A stretch of 64,000 nucleotides of DNA, from NCBI GenBank assembly GCA_963800475.1, contig CAWDAZ010000004.1:1-64000 (forward strand), read 5' to 3'. Positions 53,016 to 61,809 of this stretch are shown piece after piece. Below the pieces are notes generated by a model. That model searched no databases. It saw only the letters and a program-made list of their open reading frames with translations, and was not told where the DNA came from. The first letter of the stretch is position 1; each line of letters opens with the position of its first letter. The position numbers and the translations under genes were made by a program. The stretch is from Palsa-465 sp963800475 (GTDB taxonomy: Bacteria; Actinomycetota; Thermoleophilia; Solirubrobacterales; Solirubrobacteraceae).

Positions 53016-54227
53016 GTGGACCTGAACGACACTCCCGAGCAGGCCGAGTATCGGGAGAAGGTGCGGGGCTGGCTGGAGTCGCACAAGGGGGAGGCACCCT
53101 CGCGCTCGGGATCGACCGAGGACCCCGACTACGTCAATGCCCGCCGGGCGTGGCAGGGAAGGCTGGCGGAGGCCGGCCTGGCCGGCGCCACGTGGCCCAA
53201 GGAGTTCGGCGGCCAGGGGCTGGGCCCGATCGAGCAGGTGATCATCGGCCAGGAGATCTCGCGCGCGGGCGTGCCGGGGATCCTCGACGGGATCGGCATC
53301 GGGATGCTCGGCCCGACGATCATCGCCCACGGCACAGATGAGCAGAAGAGCCGCTACCTGGCGTCGATGCTCCACGGCGACGAGGTGTGGTGCCAGCTGT
53401 TCTCCGAGCCCGCTGCGGGCTCGGATCTCGCCGGGATCCAGGCACGCGCGCGCCAGAACGACGACGGCAGCTTCACGCTCAACGGCCAGAAGGTGTGGAC
53501 CACCAATGCGCAGTTCGCGTCGTTCGGGCTGCTGCTCGCCCGGACCGATCCGGACGTTCCCAAGCACAAGGGCCTGACGATGTTCATCGTCCCGATGGAC
53601 GCAGAGGGAGTGATGGTACGCGGGCTGCGCCAGATCACCGGCGAGGCGGAGTTCAACGAGGTGTTCTTCGATGACGTCACGCTCGACCCCGACAGCGTCG
53701 TGGGCGGGGTCGGCAACGGCTGGGGCACCGCGCTGACGACGTTGATGTTCGAGCGGCTGACGATCGGGTTCGGGTCGGAGTCGTTCGGGTCGCCGACGCG
53801 GCTGGCCGACATCCTCGGCGCAGACCCCGCCGCTCGGCGCGACGCGAACGTCCGCCAGACGCTCGGCGAGATCATCACCGACATGACCGCGGTTCGGTTC
53901 ACCGGCTACCGCGCGCTGACCGCGCTCCAGCAGGGGCAGATCCCCGGCCCGGAGGCGGGCCTCGCCAAGGTGACGATGGTCAACGCGGGGATCGCGGCGA
54001 TGGATCTGGCGATCGACGTGGTCGGCCCGGACGGGCTCGCCACCGATAGCGACTGGTTCTACCTGACCTCGTTCCTGCCGGGCCTCAAGTCCGCCGGCGG
54101 GACCGAGCAGATCCTCCGCAACACGATCGGCGAGCGGGTGCTCGGGCTGCCGCCCGAGCCGCGGCTCGACAAGGGGATCCCGTTCAGCGAGCTGCGTGCG
54201 AAGGAGAAGGAGGCACTGGCGTCATGA
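53016..54227 (+). CDS. Acyl-CoA dehydrogenase, larger subunit type
   Basis: The protein has 403 residues from GTG 53016, which follows GAGGGAGC. It catalyses FAD-dependent alpha,beta-desaturation of an acyl-CoA. Visible features are LAEAGLAGATWPKEFGGQG, the FAD-loop sequence WCQLFSEPAAGSDLAGIQ, FTLNGQKVWTTNAQFA, GEAEFNEVFFDDVTL and LKSAGGTEQILRNTIGERVLG near the C-terminus. Its ATG-overlap with the next acyl-CoA dehydrogenase suggests a heteromeric pair, as known for actinobacterial FadE pairs acting on steroid or complex side chains. It lies directly behind the palindromic operator. Confidence 0.87.
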   Translation: MDLNDTPEQAEYREKVRGWLESHKGEAPSRSGSTEDPDYVNARRAWQGRLAEAGLAGATWPKEFGGQGLGPIEQVIIGQEISRAGVPGILDGIGIGMLGPTIIAHGTDEQKSRYLASMLHGDEVWCQLFSEPAAGSDLAGIQARARQNDDGSFTLNGQKVWTTNAQFASFGLLLARTDPDVPKHKGLTMFIVPMDAEGVMVRGLRQITGEAEFNEVFFDDVTLDPDSVVGGVGNGWGTALTTLMFERLTIGFGSESFGSPTRLADILGADPAARRDANVRQTLGEIITDMTAVRFTGYRALTALQQGQIPGPEAGLAKVTMVNAGIAAMDLAIDVVGPDGLATDSDWFYLTSFLPGLKSAGGTEQILRNTIGERVLGLPPEPRLDKGIPFSELRAKEKEALAS

Positions 54228-55354
54228 ACCTCTCCCTATCGGACGAACAGCAGCTGCTGCGAGAGGCGGCCCGCAACGCGCTCTCGCGTCACAGGACGAT
54301 CGAGGCGGCGCGTGAAGCGCTCGAGAACGAGGACGCGCTCCCGGACCTGTGGCCGACGGCGGTCGAGGCCGGCTGGCCCGGGCTCCTGATCAGCGAGGAG
54401 CGCGGCGGTGCAGGGCTCGGCGTGTTCGATGCGATGCTGGTGGCCGAGGAGTGCGGGCGGGTGCTCGCGCCGGTGCCGCTGCTGGGGCTGGTCCCCGCGA
54501 CCGCGATCCTCGACGCCGCCGGCGACCAGTCGCTCGAGGCGGTCGCCAACGGCGAGCTTCGGCCCGCATACGTCCCCGCCCGGCCTCCGAGCGAGCTCGA
54601 GGAGGGGTGGACGGTCGAGCCGAAGTCCGGCCTCGCGCGCGCCGAGGCGCCGCGGGCGCAGGTCGAGGGCAACGAGGTCGTGCTCGACGGGACGGCCGCG
54701 TTCGTGCCGGACGCACCCGAGGCGGACCTGCTGGTGGCGATCGGCGAGAGCGAGGACGGGAAGCCGGTGGCGATCGCAGTCTCCGCGGACGCCGACGGGG
54801 TGTTGGTCGACCCGGAGGTGCGCTACGACGCGACGCGGTCGCTCGGGCAAGTGACGTTCTCCGGCGCGCGCGGGCGGCGCCTCGACGTCGACGAGGACGC
54901 GCTCGCGGACGCGTGGTACGTGGCGCAGTCGCTGCTTGCCGCCGAGGCGGTGGGCTCGGTGCAGACGTGCCTCGAGCGGAGCGTCGAGTACGCCAAGGAG
55001 CGGTTCACGTTCGGCCGCGCGATCGGCTCATACCAGGCGATCAAGCACGAGCTGACCGAGGTGCTGCGAAGGCTCGAGAACACCCGCAGCCTCTTGTACT
55101 ACGCGGGATGGTCGCGCCAGGACAAGCCCGACGAGTTCCCGCTCGCGGCGAGCGCCGCACGCTCGTCGGGCGGCAAGGCGCTCGAGTTCGCGGCCCGCTC
55201 GATGATCAACGTGCACGGCGGGATCGGGGCGACATGGGAGCACGACGCTCCGCTGTTCTTCCGACGCGCGCAGCTCACGCGGCGGCTGCTCGGCGGTACC
55301 CATGACGCGACCGATCGCGTTGCCGAGGTGTCGATGGCGACGGCGAGGGCATAG
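54224..55354 (+). CDS. Acyl-CoA dehydrogenase, partner subunit type
   Basis: The protein has 376 residues; ATG 54224 overlaps the upstream TGA. The start NLSLSDEQQLLREAARNAL and AVEAGWPGLLISEERGGAGL are typical N-terminal domain sequence. The middle FAD-loop is poorly conserved (no clear SEPxxGSD), while ERFTFGRAIGSYQAIKHELT and INVHGGIGATWEHDAPLFFRRA in the C-terminal domain are well kept. A degenerate flavin region in one partner is what heteromeric FadE pairs show. It probably works with the 53016 product on one substrate. Confidence 0.85.
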   Translation: MNLSLSDEQQLLREAARNALSRHRTIEAAREALENEDALPDLWPTAVEAGWPGLLISEERGGAGLGVFDAMLVAEECGRVLAPVPLLGLVPATAILDAAGDQSLEAVANGELRPAYVPARPPSELEEGWTVEPKSGLARAEAPRAQVEGNEVVLDGTAAFVPDAPEADLLVAIGESEDGKPVAIAVSADADGVLVDPEVRYDATRSLGQVTFSGARGRRLDVDEDALADAWYVAQSLLAAEAVGSVQTCLERSVEYAKERFTFGRAIGSYQAIKHELTEVLRRLENTRSLLYYAGWSRQDKPDEFPLAASAARSSGGKALEFAARSMINVHGGIGATWEHDAPLFFRRAQLTRRLLGGTHDATDRVAEVSMATARA

Positions 55355-55363
55355 GAGGCGGTC

Positions 55364-55578
55364 ATGATCATCTCGACAATTGCGTTAAAGACCAGCATCC
55401 GGATCGCCGAGCTCGGCTTCGCGCTCGCCGCGATCGCGGCGGGCTGATCTTTCTCGCTGCGGTCCTGCCGGCACAACGGAAGGCCCTTGCCGCATCTGCG
55501 GGCCTCGCACTTGCCGCCGGCGCCGTGCTGGTGATCATCGCCACCCACTGGGGCGTGTTCGGCTACGCGCACCGCTGA
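55364..55578 (+). CDS. Small two-helix membrane protein (71 residues, one-base deletion)
   Basis: ATG 55364 follows a strong AGGAGG (55352-55357). The first frame gives MIISTIALKTSIRIAELGF and ALAAIAAG then stops. If one G is restored in GCGGGCTGATC the frame continues as LIFLAAVLPAQRKALAAS, AGLALAAGAVLVIIATHW and GVFGYAHR before a TGA at 55576. The total of 215 bases plus one equals 72 codons. The layout is two membrane helices joined by a short basic loop. It is too short and broken to appear as one reading frame. I do not recognise the family; co-transcription with the dehydrogenases is likely. Confidence 0.6.
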
Positions 55579-55594
55579 GGCGGCTCGCGCCTCA
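55576..55594. terminator. Bidirectional hairpin spanning two convergent stop codons
   Basis: TGAGGCG, GCTCG loop and CGCCTCA form a perfect 7-bp stem. The first TGA is the stop of the plus-strand small protein and the last TCA is the stop of the minus-strand gene. No U-tract follows, so termination efficiency is uncertain. Confidence 0.5.
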
Positions 55595-57661
55595 CGGGTT
55601 CGGCGGGGCGGCGACCGAACGGCACGGAACGCCGCCGCACACGTTCACCACCGACCCGTTCGGCGCCAGGAAGTCCGTGATCTGCTGCTGCGCCGCCGGG
55701 GTGTAGCGCGGGTCGAAGTGCGTGTCGGCGTTGTTCGCGCCGGGGGCCGGTGGCACGTTTCCGACCGGGGGCGGCTGCACTCTCGCGGGGCCGCTGTCCC
55801 AGATCTCGATCGCCGAGCCGGCGAACGGATAGCTCCGAATCGCTGGGATCCCGTAGAAGAGGTTGCGGTCCCGCGAGCGGGTCGGGCCGAGCGCCGGCTG
55901 ATAGGCGCTCACCCCGACGCTGCGTGCCTCGGCAGCGGCCGCGTAGATGCTGACCTGGAAGTCGCCATAGGCGATCTGCATCAGCACCGTGTGCGACGGC
56001 GTGTCCGGCAGCGGGTGGGTGGTCATCTGTGGGGCGTATCCGTCGGGGTCGCCGCGGTCCCACAGCTGCTGCACGACGTCGAGGATCACCGGGTAGAGCG
56101 ACTCGTCGGGGTAGGACTTCTCGAGGATCGCCTTCAGCGGGGTGAAGTCCGTGCTCCGCTGGACCAGCAGGTTCCCGAAGTCGATGCCGGTGACGCCGAG
56201 CACGGCGTGAGTCCAGTCCGGCGCCACGGCGGTCGCCATCCCACCTGCGATTCCGCCCTGGCTGTTGCCGTAGTAGTACAGACGTGATGTGTCGATCATT
56301 GGGCGACCGCCCGACCGGAAGGCGGGCTTGGAGGCGAACCCCTGCGGGTTGTGCATCAGGCGTCCCAGGTACAGGGTGTTGACGACACCTTGTTGGAGGC
56401 GGTCCACGACCACCGGGAACAGGTTCAGGTTGGCGATCACTCCGGCGTCGAACGCCTCGTCGGCTGCCGCCAGCCCCCACCAGTCGGTCCCGCAGAAGAC
56501 CATGTTGTCGTTGACCGCCAAAGGCTGGAGGTACTTGGCGGTCACGAGCGTGTGGTCCTCGAACAGCCCGTGCCCGTAGATCGAGATGCGCGCCGGATGT
56601 GCAGGCGATGCCGCGGTCGGGACGACGCACGCGAACGCTGCCGTGCCCACGTTGCCCGGGGTCTGCGTGGGGAGTGCGTCGGGGCTGCTCGAGCTGTAGT
56701 GGAAGGCGGTGGTGGCCGTCGAGCCGCAGGTGATCAGGTAGCAGGGGACCTGGAAGGTCCCCTGGACCTCGTTGAGCTGTGGGCTCAGCTGCGTCGTGCT
56801 CGTGATCGTGTAGGCCGGTGGCCTGCCCTGGACGGCCCCGTCGGCGAGGTTGTGGTCGCCGAGCTGCGCGAACGCGTCGTTGCGGATCGAGAGCAGCCGC
56901 GAGGTGAGGCCCGTGGTCGAGGCGACGGTGAAGTCCCACGCCTCGTACAGGCTGGATCGCCGGATGCCGGCCCGCTCGAGCGCCGCGAAGATCTTCGCGT
57001 AACGGGCGCGCTGGGAGCGCTCGCCCGCGGGCAGCGGACGCCGGTCGCGGAGCTTTGCGAACCAGGCGGGTGCGGGAATCAGCCGGCCGCGCGCATTGCG
57101 CAGATGCCGTAGTGCGACGACGTAGGTGTGCCCCTCGGTGTACTCCTTGCCCGGCAGGACCATCAGGTTGGTCGCCTGCGGGGTGGTCGCGTTCGCGTCA
57201 AGCTGGGCGTAGATCAGCTGCCGGCGGCCGGTTGCCTCGTCGATCACGACGATCGGCTGGTTCTTGGTGTAGGCCTGCGCCATGTTCAACAGTCCGACGG
57301 CGCCAGTGCGGGCGAACGCTTTCGCGTTGTCAAGCCCGGGGACGTGGACGATCGCGGCGCTGCCGGGACTGAAGCCGTCGTTGCGGTCGTACTCGGCCAC
57401 GCCAAGCCGCTGCCCGTTGATGTTGACCGGCATCGCGGCGACGGGCAGGTGCACCCGCAGACCCGTCGGGGTCGACCGGTCCGGCCGTGTGAACAGGTTG
57501 TTGGGAAACGGCAGCAGGCACGGCCGGGAGCCGAACGGCTGACAGTCCGCCGCCGGCGTCTTGCCGTTCGACGCGCCCGCGCTCGACACGAGCGCCACGA
57601 CGAGCGTCGCCGACAGGGTGAGCAGCGCCGCTATCAGCGCCCGGAGCTTGTGATGCCTCAT
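55592..57661 (-). CDS. Secreted alpha/beta-hydrolase-like protein
   Basis: The protein has 689 residues from ATG 57661, preceded by GAGAGGATC. A signal peptide (LRALIAALLTLSATLVVALVSSAGA) is followed by CQPFGSRPCLLPFPNNLFTRPD, a start common to a family of large secreted actinobacterial proteins. Near residues 440-460 the motif LYYYGNSQGGIAGGMAT provides a GxSxG nucleophile elbow. YGHGLFEDHTLV and FCGTDWWGLAAADE precede it, and FDPRYTPAAQQQITDFL lies near the end. A secreted esterase, lipase or amidase role is inferred. It is divergent from the 57859 gene across the second palindromic operator and may share regulation. Confidence 0.75.
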   Translation of the reverse strand: MRHHKLRALIAALLTLSATLVVALVSSAGASNGKTPAADCQPFGSRPCLLPFPNNLFTRPDRSTPTGLRVHLPVAAMPVNINGQRLGVAEYDRNDGFSPGSAAIVHVPGLDNAKAFARTGAVGLLNMAQAYTKNQPIVVIDEATGRRQLIYAQLDANATTPQATNLMVLPGKEYTEGHTYVVALRHLRNARGRLIPAPAWFAKLRDRRPLPAGERSQRARYAKIFAALERAGIRRSSLYEAWDFTVASTTGLTSRLLSIRNDAFAQLGDHNLADGAVQGRPPAYTITSTTQLSPQLNEVQGTFQVPCYLITCGSTATTAFHYSSSSPDALPTQTPGNVGTAAFACVVPTAASPAHPARISIYGHGLFEDHTLVTAKYLQPLAVNDNMVFCGTDWWGLAAADEAFDAGVIANLNLFPVVVDRLQQGVVNTLYLGRLMHNPQGFASKPAFRSGGRPMIDTSRLYYYGNSQGGIAGGMATAVAPDWTHAVLGVTGIDFGNLLVQRSTDFTPLKAILEKSYPDESLYPVILDVVQQLWDRGDPDGYAPQMTTHPLPDTPSHTVLMQIAYGDFQVSIYAAAAEARSVGVSAYQPALGPTRSRDRNLFYGIPAIRSYPFAGSAIEIWDSGPARVQPPPVGNVPPAPGANNADTHFDPRYTPAAQQQITDFLAPNGSVVNVCGGVPCRSVAAPPNP

Positions 57662-57798
57662 CGAGCCGATCCTCTCGTTGCTTCGATCACCCGCAACACT
57701 CCGACTAGGCTCACGTTGGGGGCTCGCCGAGCGCATCCGTAGAAACCCGCTCGACGCTCTGGGTATGGCCCTTCTGCTCGCGGCGCCCCCGTTGCCAT

Positions 57799-57814
57799 GT
57801 GAATCCGGATTCAC
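57799..57814. promoter_or_regulatory. Palindromic operator GTGAATCCGGATTCAC
   Basis: A perfect 16-bp palindrome in the divergent region between the secreted hydrolase and the 57859 acyl-CoA dehydrogenase. It differs from the 52980 site only in the two central bases. A common TetR-type regulator is inferred. Confidence 0.7.
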
Positions 57815-57858
57815 TAGACTCGGATCTCCGTTCCCAAGGGCGACCCTCAGGAGGCCGG

Positions 57859-59468
57859 ATGGCAACCGTGGAGATCAGCGACCCCTCTCGCGAGGTCCTT
57901 AACCAGGCTCCGCCGCTGCAGCCGGTCAACCTGTTCGAGGTAGACGTCGCGCTGCGCGAGGCACTCGAGCGCGAGGGTGGCGAGTGGGGCATCGATCGGG
58001 CCCGCGAGACGGGCGCGTTCTCGGGGAGCGTCGAGACGCGCGAGCACTCGCGCCGCGCGGAGCGCAACGAGCCGATCCTCCGAACGCACGACCGCTACGG
58101 CAACCGGATCGACGAGGTCGAGCTCGATCCCTCGTGGCACCACCTGCTGCGCGGCGCGATCGAGCGCGAGCTTCACAGCCTCCCCTGGACAGCCGCCGAA
58201 TCCGGTGGCCACACGGTGCGGGCCGCCCTGTTCATGCTCTACGGCAACGGCAACGACGGCGTGATGTGCCCGGTCTCGATGACCACGCCGCGGTCAAGGC
58301 GCTGCGCGACGCCGCGCCCGAGCTCGCGGCTGAGTGGGAGCCGCGGCTGACCAGCTCCGACTACGAGTCGGGCGCGCTCGCGGGGATGGCGATGACCGAG
58401 CGTCAGGGCGGCTCGGACGTCCGCGCCAACATCACCCGCGCCGAACCGCTCGGCGACGGCGACTACGAGATCCACGGGCACAAGTGGTTCTGCTCCTATC
58501 CGCCGTGCGACGTGTTCCTGGTGCTGGCGCAGGCACCCGGCGGCCTCTCGTGCTTCCTGATCGAGCGAGCGGCCGGTGGGATGGAGTTCCAGCGGCTGAA
58601 GGACAAGCTCGGCACGCGCTCGCTCCCGTCGAGCGAGGTCGAGTTCCGCGGCGCCCGCGGCCGCCTGATCGGCGAGGAGGGCCGCGGCGTCCCGGCGATC
58701 ATCAAGATGGTCAACCACACCCGTCTGGACTGCCTGCTCGGCGGGACCACCGGGCTGCGTCGCGGGACGCTCGAGGCGATCCACCACACGCGGCACCGCT
58801 CGGCGTTCGGGAAACTGCTGGTCGAGCAGCCCGCGATGCGCAACGTGCTCGCGGATCTGGCCGTCGAGTCGGAGGCGGCGACCGTCGCGGCGATGCGGGT
58901 CGCCCGCTCCTATGACGAGCAGGACTCGGAGGCGGTTGCCTTCCGCCGGTTCGCGACGGCGGTGATGAAGTACTGGGTCTGCAAGCGCGCACCCGGCCAC
59001 GCGGCTGAGGCGCTCGAGTGCCTCGGCGGCAACGGCTTCGTCGAGGAGTCGGGGATGCCGCTGCTCTACCGCGACGCCCCGCTCGGCTCGATCTGGGAGG
59101 GCTCCGGCAACGTCGCGGCCCTCGACGTGCTCCGCGCGATGGTCAAGGAGCCCGACGGGCTGCCCGCGTTCATGGCCGAGTGCGAGCTCGCCTCAGGCGC
59201 CGACGCCAGGCTCGACGCCCACTTGAACGACGCCCGCGAGCGGGCGGCGAAGGCATTCCAGGGCGACGACCCCCAGTTCGAGGCCCGGCGGGTCGTCGAG
59301 GACCTGGCGGTGGCGCTGCAGGCGTCGCTGCTCGTGCGCCACGCGCCGCCCGCGGTCGCGGACGCGTTCTGCGCGACGCGGCTGGCGGGCCAGGGCGGGC
59401 GGGTGTACGGCACGCTCCCGCCGGGCGTCGACGCCGGCACGATCATCGAGCGCGCGTACCCCGTCTAG
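57859..59468 (+). CDS. AidB-like acyl-CoA dehydrogenase, single-base frame change
   Basis: The gene starts at ATG 57859 after AGGAGG (57849-57854). The N-terminal part has PPLQPVNLFEVDVALREAL, WHHLLRGAIERELHSLPW and MLYGNGNDGVMCPVSMT. A missing C near 58282 (ATGACCACGCC) breaks the frame, after which AVKALRDAAPELAAEW, MAMTERQGGSDVRANIT, GHKWFCSYPPCDVFLVLAQ, KLGTRSLPSSEVEFRGARG, RSAFGKLLVEQPAMRNVLAD, LECLGGNGFVEESGMPLLYR and GSIWEGSGNVAALDVLRAM follow. This is the layout of AidB/isovaleryl-type acyl-CoA dehydrogenases of about 535 residues. The length is one base short of whole codons. It heads the operon 57859-61719. Confidence 0.82.
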
Positions 59469-59471
59469 CTG

Positions 59472-60362
59472 ATGGCGGACGTCGAGTACGAGTCCGGCGA
59501 ACGGATCGCGCGGCTGACCCTGAACCGGCCCGCGCGCGGCAACGGCCTGACGCCGCAGCTGCTGTCGGAGCTCGGGCAGTGCGTCGAGCGGGCGGACCTC
59601 GATCCAGATGTCCACGTGCTGCTGCTCGCCGGCAACGGCAAGGGTTTCTGCGGCGGCTACGACCTGGTGTGGAGCGCGGAGGGGCGGCTGCCCAACCACG
59701 ATCCCTCCGAGCCGTGGGACCCGATGCTCGACTACTCGGGCATGAGCCGCAACGTCCGGACGTTCATGTCGCTGTTCCAGTGCTCCAAGCCGGTGGTCTG
59801 CAAGGTGCACGGGTTCTGCGTCGCGGGAGGCACCGACCTCGCGCTGTGCTCGGACCTGTTGGTGATCGCTGCGGACGCGAAGATCGGCTATCCGCCGGCG
59901 CGGGTGTGGGGCTCGCCGACGACGTCGCTGTGGGCCTATCGCCTCGGTGAGCAGCGCGCCAAGCGGCTGCTGTTCACCGGCGATTGCCTGTCCGGGGCGG
60001 AGGCGCTCGACTGGGGATTGGCGATCGAGGCGCCGCAGGCGGAGGAGCTCGACGAGCGCGCCGAGGCGCTGGCGCGACGGATTGCCCAGGTCCCCGTCAA
60101 CCAGCTGCAGATGATGAAGCTGCTCGTCAACCAGGCGCTCTACTCGCAGGGCCTCCACGCCACACAGGTGATCGGCACCGTGTTCGACGGGATCGCACGC
60201 CACACGAGGGAGGGGTACGCGTTCGCAGCTCGGGCGGCAGAGGCCGGCTGGCGTGAGGCCGTGCGCGAGCGCGACGAGCCGTTCGCCACTGACCCCGCTC
60301 GCCCTCCAGGCTCGCCTGAAGGGGTCGTGGCGAATCCCATCCGGCGGGACTTCGGCCGATGA
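59472..60362 (+). CDS. Enoyl-CoA hydratase/isomerase family protein
   Basis: The protein has 296 residues of the crotonase fold. RIARLTLNRPARGNGLTPQL opens the core. LLLAGNGKGFCGGYDL gives the first oxyanion-hole glycine, and KVHGFCVAGGTDLALCSDL the second. GYPPARVWGSPTTSLWAYRLG follows. The usual catalytic Glu positions are not obvious, so it may be an isomerase or a hydrolase rather than a classical hydratase. It starts 4 bases after the acyl-CoA dehydrogenase stop, and its TGA overlaps the TetR gene start, so the four genes form one operon. Confidence 0.85.
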   Translation: MADVEYESGERIARLTLNRPARGNGLTPQLLSELGQCVERADLDPDVHVLLLAGNGKGFCGGYDLVWSAEGRLPNHDPSEPWDPMLDYSGMSRNVRTFMSLFQCSKPVVCKVHGFCVAGGTDLALCSDLLVIAADAKIGYPPARVWGSPTTSLWAYRLGEQRAKRLLFTGDCLSGAEALDWGLAIEAPQAEELDERAEALARRIAQVPVNQLQMMKLLVNQALYSQGLHATQVIGTVFDGIARHTREGYAFAARAAEAGWREAVRERDEPFATDPARPPGSPEGVVANPIRRDFGR

Positions 60363-60958
60363 CCTCGGGGGAGGTTCTGACCTCGACCCGCGAGCGGCTG
60401 CTCGCCGCTGCGCAGGAGCTGATCGAGGAGGGCGGCTACGGCGCCGCGTCGGTGGCGGCGATCGCCGACCGGGCCGGCGTCGCGGCCGGCACGCTGTACC
60501 GCCACTTCGACTCCAAGCAGGAGCTGTTCGTGGAGGTGTTCCGAGCCGTCTGCGCGCGCGAGGAGCGAGCAATGCGGGCCGCCTCGGCGCAGATGGAGGC
60601 CGACGCCGCCCCTGAGCGCCTCGAGCAGGTGCTGGCGACGTTTGCAAAGCGCGCGCTGCGGAACCCGAGGCTGGCGTGGGCGCTGATCGCCGAGCCGGTC
60701 GACCCGCTGGTCGATGCCGAGCGGCTGGCCTACCGGGAGCGCTACGCCGAGGTGATCGCCGAGGAGCTGCGCGCGGGAATCGTCGCGGGGCAGCTTCCCG
60801 ACCAGAACGTGGAGCTGACCGCCGCCGCGCTCGTCGGCGGATGCGGCGAGGCGCTCGTGGGTCCGCTCTCTCCCGCGGCGGGCACGCGTCCGTCGAGCGA
60901 GGAGCTCGTCTCGGCGCTGCGGACGTTCGTGCGGCGGGCGGTCGGGGCCGGAGCATGA
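60359..60958 (+). CDS. TetR family transcriptional regulator
   Basis: The protein has 199 residues. The N-terminal DNA-binding domain reads TRERLLAAAQELIEEGGYGA, ASVAAIADRAGVAAGTLYRHF and SKQELFVEVF, the classical TetR helix-turn-helix. The C-terminal domain is helical and would bind an effector, probably an acyl-CoA. ATG 60359 overlaps the upstream stop and its own stop overlaps the next start. It is the best candidate to bind the two GTGAATC-N2-GATTCAC palindromes and so control both acyl-CoA dehydrogenase units and its own operon (inference). Confidence 0.88.
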   Translation: MTSGEVLTSTRERLLAAAQELIEEGGYGAASVAAIADRAGVAAGTLYRHFDSKQELFVEVFRAVCAREERAMRAASAQMEADAAPERLEQVLATFAKRALRNPRLAWALIAEPVDPLVDAERLAYRERYAEVIAEELRAGIVAGQLPDQNVELTAAALVGGCGEALVGPLSPAAGTRPSSEELVSALRTFVRRAVGAGA

Positions 60959-61719
60959 GCGAGGCGGTTCGAGTCGAGCGCGACGGCCCGGTGTTCACGG
61001 TGCTCTTGTCACGTCCCGATCGGCGCAATGCCGTCGACGGCGCGACCGCACAGCTGCTGGCAGACGCGTTCAGGGAGTTCGACCTTGACGAGGCGGCGTT
61101 GGTCGCGGTCCTGCACGGCGAGGGCGGAGTGTTCTGCGCCGGCGCGGACCTGAAGGCGGCGGGCACGGCTCAGGGAAACCGGGTCGCGCCGGACGGCGAC
61201 GGCCCGATGGGCCCGACGCGGATGCGCCTGACGAAGCCGGTGATCGCCGCGGTCGCCGGCCACGCCGTTGCCGGCGGCCTCGAGTTGGCCGCGTGGTGCG
61301 ACCTGCGCGTCGCCGAGGAGGGGGCGGTGCTCGGCGTCTTCTGCCGGCGGTGGGGGGTCCCGCTGATCGACGGCGGGACGGTCCGCCTGCCGCGGCTGAT
61401 CGGCGAGAGCCGCGCGATGGACATGATCCTCACGGGCAGGCCGGTGGGGGCGCGTGAAGCGCTCGAGATGGGCCTCGTCAACCGGGTCGTGCCCGACGGC
61501 GAGAGCCGTCCCGCGGCCGAGGCACTCGCGCGCCAGCTCGCGGAGTTTCCGCAGACGTGCATGCGCGAGGACCGTCTGTCGGTGCTCGAGCAGGCCGGCA
61601 AGTGGGAGGCGGACGCGATGGCCGGAGAGCTCGAGCACGGGATCCGCTCGCTCGAGCAGGCGCAGGCGGGGCTCGAGCGGTTCAGGTCCGGCGCCGGCCG
61701 GCACGGATCGTTCGGGTAG
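60955..61719 (+). CDS. Enoyl-CoA hydratase (crotonase family)
   Basis: The protein has 254 residues from ATG 60955, overlapping the TetR stop. It starts VRVERDGPVFTVLLSRPDRRN. VLHGEGGVFCAGADLKA and AVAGHAVAGGLELAAWCDLR form the two oxyanion-hole segments. GVFCRRWGVPLIDGGTVRLP follows, where many crotonases have the catalytic Glu in GxxPxxG-type text. ALEMGLVNRVVPDGE is the usual C-terminal marker. It would hydrate the enoyl-CoA made by the dehydrogenases. It ends the operon. Confidence 0.87.
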   Translation: MSEAVRVERDGPVFTVLLSRPDRRNAVDGATAQLLADAFREFDLDEAALVAVLHGEGGVFCAGADLKAAGTAQGNRVAPDGDGPMGPTRMRLTKPVIAAVAGHAVAGGLELAAWCDLRVAEEGAVLGVFCRRWGVPLIDGGTVRLPRLIGESRAMDMILTGRPVGAREALEMGLVNRVVPDGESRPAAEALARQLAEFPQTCMREDRLSVLEQAGKWEADAMAGELEHGIRSLEQAQAGLERFRSGAGRHGSFG

Positions 61720-61796
61720 CGACATCGCGGCGAACGCCACCGCGCCGATGAGTTTCGGCGCTGCGTTCCGTCCTACCACCAGATGGCAAGCGCGCC

Positions 61797-61802
61797 TAGG
61801 AT
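61797..61802 (+). promoter_or_regulatory. Putative -10 box TAGGAT for a leaderless mRNA
   Basis: TAGGAT is followed by 7 nt and the GTG at 61810, which is in frame with the MoaD-like protein. It favours this start over ATG 61783. Confidence 0.4.
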
Positions 61803-61809
61803 TCCGGTG

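Noticed and set aside
52759..53097. An intact small gene on the minus strand ahead of the acyl-CoA dehydrogenase
   Set aside because: Only its 52840-52972 part looks like protein (CpsB C-terminus). The rest is the antisense of the dehydrogenase start, so it is a remnant and not a gene.
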